A stretch of 64,000 nt of DNA, from the NCBI GenBank assembly GCA_014762635.1, contig JABURR010000094.1, positions 1 through 64,000 of the forward strand. Reading direction: 5' to 3'. Positions 62,340 to 64,000 of this stretch are shown one piece after another (position 1 is the first letter of the stretch; each line of letters opens with the position of its first letter). The notes under the pieces were generated by a model. That model was not told where the DNA came from, did no database searches, and was given only the letters and a program-made list of their open reading frames with translations. The DNA is from Paracoccaceae bacterium. Its GTDB lineage: Bacteria; Pseudomonadota; Alphaproteobacteria; Rhodobacterales; Rhodobacteraceae. A program made the translations under genes and the position numbers.

Positions 62340-63152
62340 ATGACCTTCTCGATTTCCGGCAAGACAGCCATTGTGACCGGCGCCGCCAACGGTGTCGGGC
62401 TGGCCATCGGACGCCATTTCGCCGAGCAGGGCGCCAACGTGGTCTTCGCCGACATGGACGAAGCCCGGCTGATCGCCGAAGTGGGCGAGGAAGCCGCGCG
62501 GGAAGACAGCAACATCCGGTATTTCGCCGGAGATCTGCGCGAGAAGCTGACCATCGCCAACCTGCTGTCGACCACCATCGACGCGTTCGACCGGGTGGAT
62601 ATCCTGGTGAATTCCAGCCGCCAGATGCGCGTGTCGGACCCGCTCAACCCCGATGACGATGCGGTCGAGGCGCTTCTGAGGCAAAACCTGATGACCAGCC
62701 TGCGCATGACCCAGGTCGTGGCCAAGCGTATGATCGCCCAGGCCGAAGCGGATGGCGGCGCCGAGGGGCCGATCGGCTCGATCATCAACCTCTCGTCGAT
62801 CGCGGCCCGGCGCACCCATGCGAATCTTTTGGCCTACTCGGTCTCGTCCGCGGCGCTTGACCAGATGACCCGGTCCATGGCGGTGGCGCTGGCGCCTCAA
62901 AAGGTGCGGGTTAACGGCGTTGCCTTCGGCAGCGTGATGAGCGCCAGCCTGCAGGGCGCCTTGCTGGAAAACGAGGATTACCGGGACACGATCATCGAGA
63001 GTACGCCATTGGCCCGCATCGCCAGCCCGAGCGAGGTGGCCGAGGCGGCGCAGTTCCTTGCTTCGGACGGGGCCGGGTTCATGACCGGGCAAATCCTGAC
63101 GATCGACGGGGGCCGCACCCTGCTCGATGCGGTGGACACCCCGGCGCACTAG
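62340..63152 (+). CDS. short-chain dehydrogenase-like protein with altered active site
   Basis: 270 residues. Rossmann fold with SDR cofactor motif TGAANGVGLAIG at about 13-24. The serine of the catalytic tetrad is in IINLSSIAARR, and the tyrosine in AYSVSSAAL, but the position of the essential lysine in YxxxK is a serine (YSVSS). So it is probably impaired or a pseudo-enzyme. SGQILTIDGG-like end (here TGQILTIDGG) is conserved. It ends overlapping the convergent lipoprotein gene by four bases. Substrate unknown. Confidence 0.85.
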   Translation: MTFSISGKTAIVTGAANGVGLAIGRHFAEQGANVVFADMDEARLIAEVGEEAAREDSNIRYFAGDLREKLTIANLLSTTIDAFDRVDILVNSSRQMRVSDPLNPDDDAVEALLRQNLMTSLRMTQVVAKRMIAQAEADGGAEGPIGSIINLSSIAARRTHANLLAYSVSSAALDQMTRSMAVALAPQKVRVNGVAFGSVMSASLQGALLENEDYRDTIIESTPLARIASPSEVAEAAQFLASDGAGFMTGQILTIDGGRTLLDAVDTPAH

Positions 63153-63526
63153 CCCTCGGGAAAGGCGCTCCGGCATTCGGCCACCGCGATGGCCGACCGC
63201 TGCTGCAATTCCGCGCGCTTGGCCAGAAGCTGGTTCAGCTTGCGCTGTTCGGCAGCCGGGTCGATGGCCTCGGGGATCTCGCGCCGCTCGGTGACCGGTT
63301 CGCTGCAGAAGGTGACGTTCCGGCTTGGCATCCCGCAGAAGGTGAAGCGCGTCCGCACAGTCGTTTCTTCGCGGATCGAATAGCCCCGCTCAAGGTTTTG
63401 CTGAGTCTCCGCGATAAGCTGGTCGACCACGCGCAGGTCCTCGGTCGCGGCGGTCTCACACCGCTCACGCGGGCTGGCGCAGCCGGACAGGACGACAAGG
63501 CAGGCAAGAACGAACGCATGGCGCAT
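63149..63526 (-). CDS. lipoprotein of unknown function
   Basis: 125 residues. MRHAFVLACLVVLSGC is a lipobox signal. The mature part is helical, with VVDQLIAETQQNLERGYSIRE and EQRKLNQLLAKRAELQQRSAIAVAEC as coiled-coil-like stretches around a four-cysteine middle. I do not recognise it. The start at 63526 follows the signal. The hairpin downstream of thrS lies just upstream of it. Confidence 0.8.
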   Translation of the reverse strand: MRHAFVLACLVVLSGCASPRERCETAATEDLRVVDQLIAETQQNLERGYSIREETTVRTRFTFCGMPSRNVTFCSEPVTERREIPEAIDPAAEQRKLNQLLAKRAELQQRSAIAVAECRSAFPEG

Positions 63527-63566
63527 GGCAAGATCCCTGGAAACCTGAACACAGCCTAAGACGTGA

Positions 63567-63599
63567 AAACGCCCCGGCACAAGCGGCACCGGGGCGTTT
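63567..63599 (-). terminator. rho-independent terminator of thrS
   Basis: Perfect 11-bp arms AAACGCCCCGG (63567-63577) and CCGGGGCGTTT (63589-63599); read on the minus strand it exits into TTTT, 24 bp after the thrS stop. Confidence 0.82.
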
Positions 63600-63622
63600 G
63601 AACGACTTGAGCGGTCCGGGGC

Positions 63623-64000
63623 CTAGCGCAGGTCGGGCGCGGTGGCCTCAAGGGTCAGGTCCGCCGCGATCTCGTCCAGAGACTTGGTCTCGGTGCGGTT
63701 CTCGCCCAATCGGCGGACCGAGACGGTGCGCTCCTCGACCTCGCGGTTGCCGATGGCCAGGATCACCGGGACCTTGCCCACCGAATGCTCGCGGACCTTG
63801 TAGTTGATCTTTTCGTTGCGGGTATCCGCCTCGGCGCGGATGCCCTTGGCACGCAGGGTCTCCACCACCTCGTTCACGTAGTCATCCGCGTCCGAGGTGA
63901 TCGACGCCACCACAACCTGCCGCGGCGCGAGCCAGAACGGCAGCTTGCCCGCGTGTTCCTCGATCAGGATACCGATGAACCGCTCGAACGAGCCCAGAAC
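63623..64000 (-). CDS. thrS: threonyl-tRNA synthetase, C-terminal part (gene runs off the window)
   Basis: The last 125 residues are visible. These include the end of the catalytic domain ([20 protein letters not shown]) and the anticodon-binding domain with [16 protein letters not shown] and the C-terminal [21 protein letters not shown] segment. Charges tRNA-Thr and edits Ser-tRNA-Thr. The frame stays open to the right window edge. Confidence 0.96.
   Translation of the reverse strand, partial: VLGSFERFIGILIEEHAGKLPFWLAPRQVVVASITSDADDYVNEVVETLRAKGIRAEADTRNEKINYKVREHSVGKVPVILAIGNREVEERTVSVRRLGENRTETKSLDEIAADLTLEATAPDLR

Noticed and set aside
1-64000. tRNA, rRNA, CRISPR arrays, prophage or insertion sequences
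   Set aside because: Scanning by eye gave no cloverleaf with CCA context, no spacer-repeat array, no transposase, integrase or phage structural genes; only the SRP RNA was found among structured RNAs.

Overview
The window is a chromosomal stretch of an alphaproteobacterium of the order Rhodobacterales (Roseobacter/Rhodobacter group). GC content looks like the mid-60s percent by eye. Several markers support this placement: a DUF1013/TrcR cell-cycle regulator, a GTTC-N7-GTTC LexA box before imuB, an Irr-type (ICE-like) operator before the membrane ferritin mbfA, a dnaX-ybaB-recR operon with a small SRP RNA nearby, a membrane-anchored cytochrome c, and a bacterial voltage-gated sodium channel (BacNav). 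Nothing suggests a plasmid, prophage or integrated conjugative element. I see no tRNA, rRNA, CRISPR array or insertion sequence.

Layout. 1-12.1 kb: 5' part of argG, ilvA, an Hpt protein beside a receiver/PP2C phosphatase, two Nudix enzymes, hslO, cca, two LysE-type exporters, an ABC exporter and an RNA methyltransferase. 12.1-16.5 kb: the BacNav channel, an envelope group (two L,D-transpeptidase-fold proteins around a CAP-domain lipoprotein), a CDF transporter and hemH. 16.6-21.6 kb: a degenerate methyltransferase, comF, a glutaredoxin, a nitrilase-family amidohydrolase, MarR, ubiG and prolyl aminopeptidase. 21.6-24.7 kb: the least ordinary stretch, with a composite repeat, an orphan small gene, asd, and a tandem duplication of a small unknown gene with a decayed asd copy and strong palindromes between the two copies. 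24.7-34.6 kb: carbonic anhydrase, M17 aminopeptidase, NlpC/P60, LexA-controlled imuB without imuA or dnaE2, an I78 inhibitor, a frameshifted small lipoprotein, glutathione-dependent formaldehyde dehydrogenase, GNAT, NYN and TetR. 34.7-45 kb: mbfA, an MFS permease, accA, RNase T2, a low-GC asparagine-synthetase-like islet, trcR, a DAO-family oxidase and recR/ybaB/dnaX. 45.1-51.9 kb: a divergent lipoprotein/DUF6502 pair with paired TGTG-N7-CACA sites, the SRP RNA, a CpdB-like phosphoesterase, nudC, an SRPBCC protein, the second composite repeat and pheA. 52-64 kb: cytochrome c, a complete yejABEF peptide importer operon, a D,D-carboxypeptidase, a HAD hydrolase, clpS, an RsmC-like methyltransferase, an SDR-like protein and the 3' part of thrS.

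Most of the window is core metabolism and information processing. The accessory or unexplained material is concentrated at 21.6-24.7 kb (repeat plus duplication), 30.8-31.0 kb (frameshift), 38.6-40.2 kb (horizontally acquired islet) and 45.8 kb (operator-like pair). The most novel-looking items are two. The first is a composite intergenic repeat: four ATCGG units at exact 11-bp spacing followed about 100 bp later by a fixed 29-bp palindrome-plus-tail. It is found twice, 29 kb apart, both times between convergent genes. The second is the duplicated 92/91-aa gene family with conserved promoter-like element, Shine-Dalgarno (SD) sequence and terminator.
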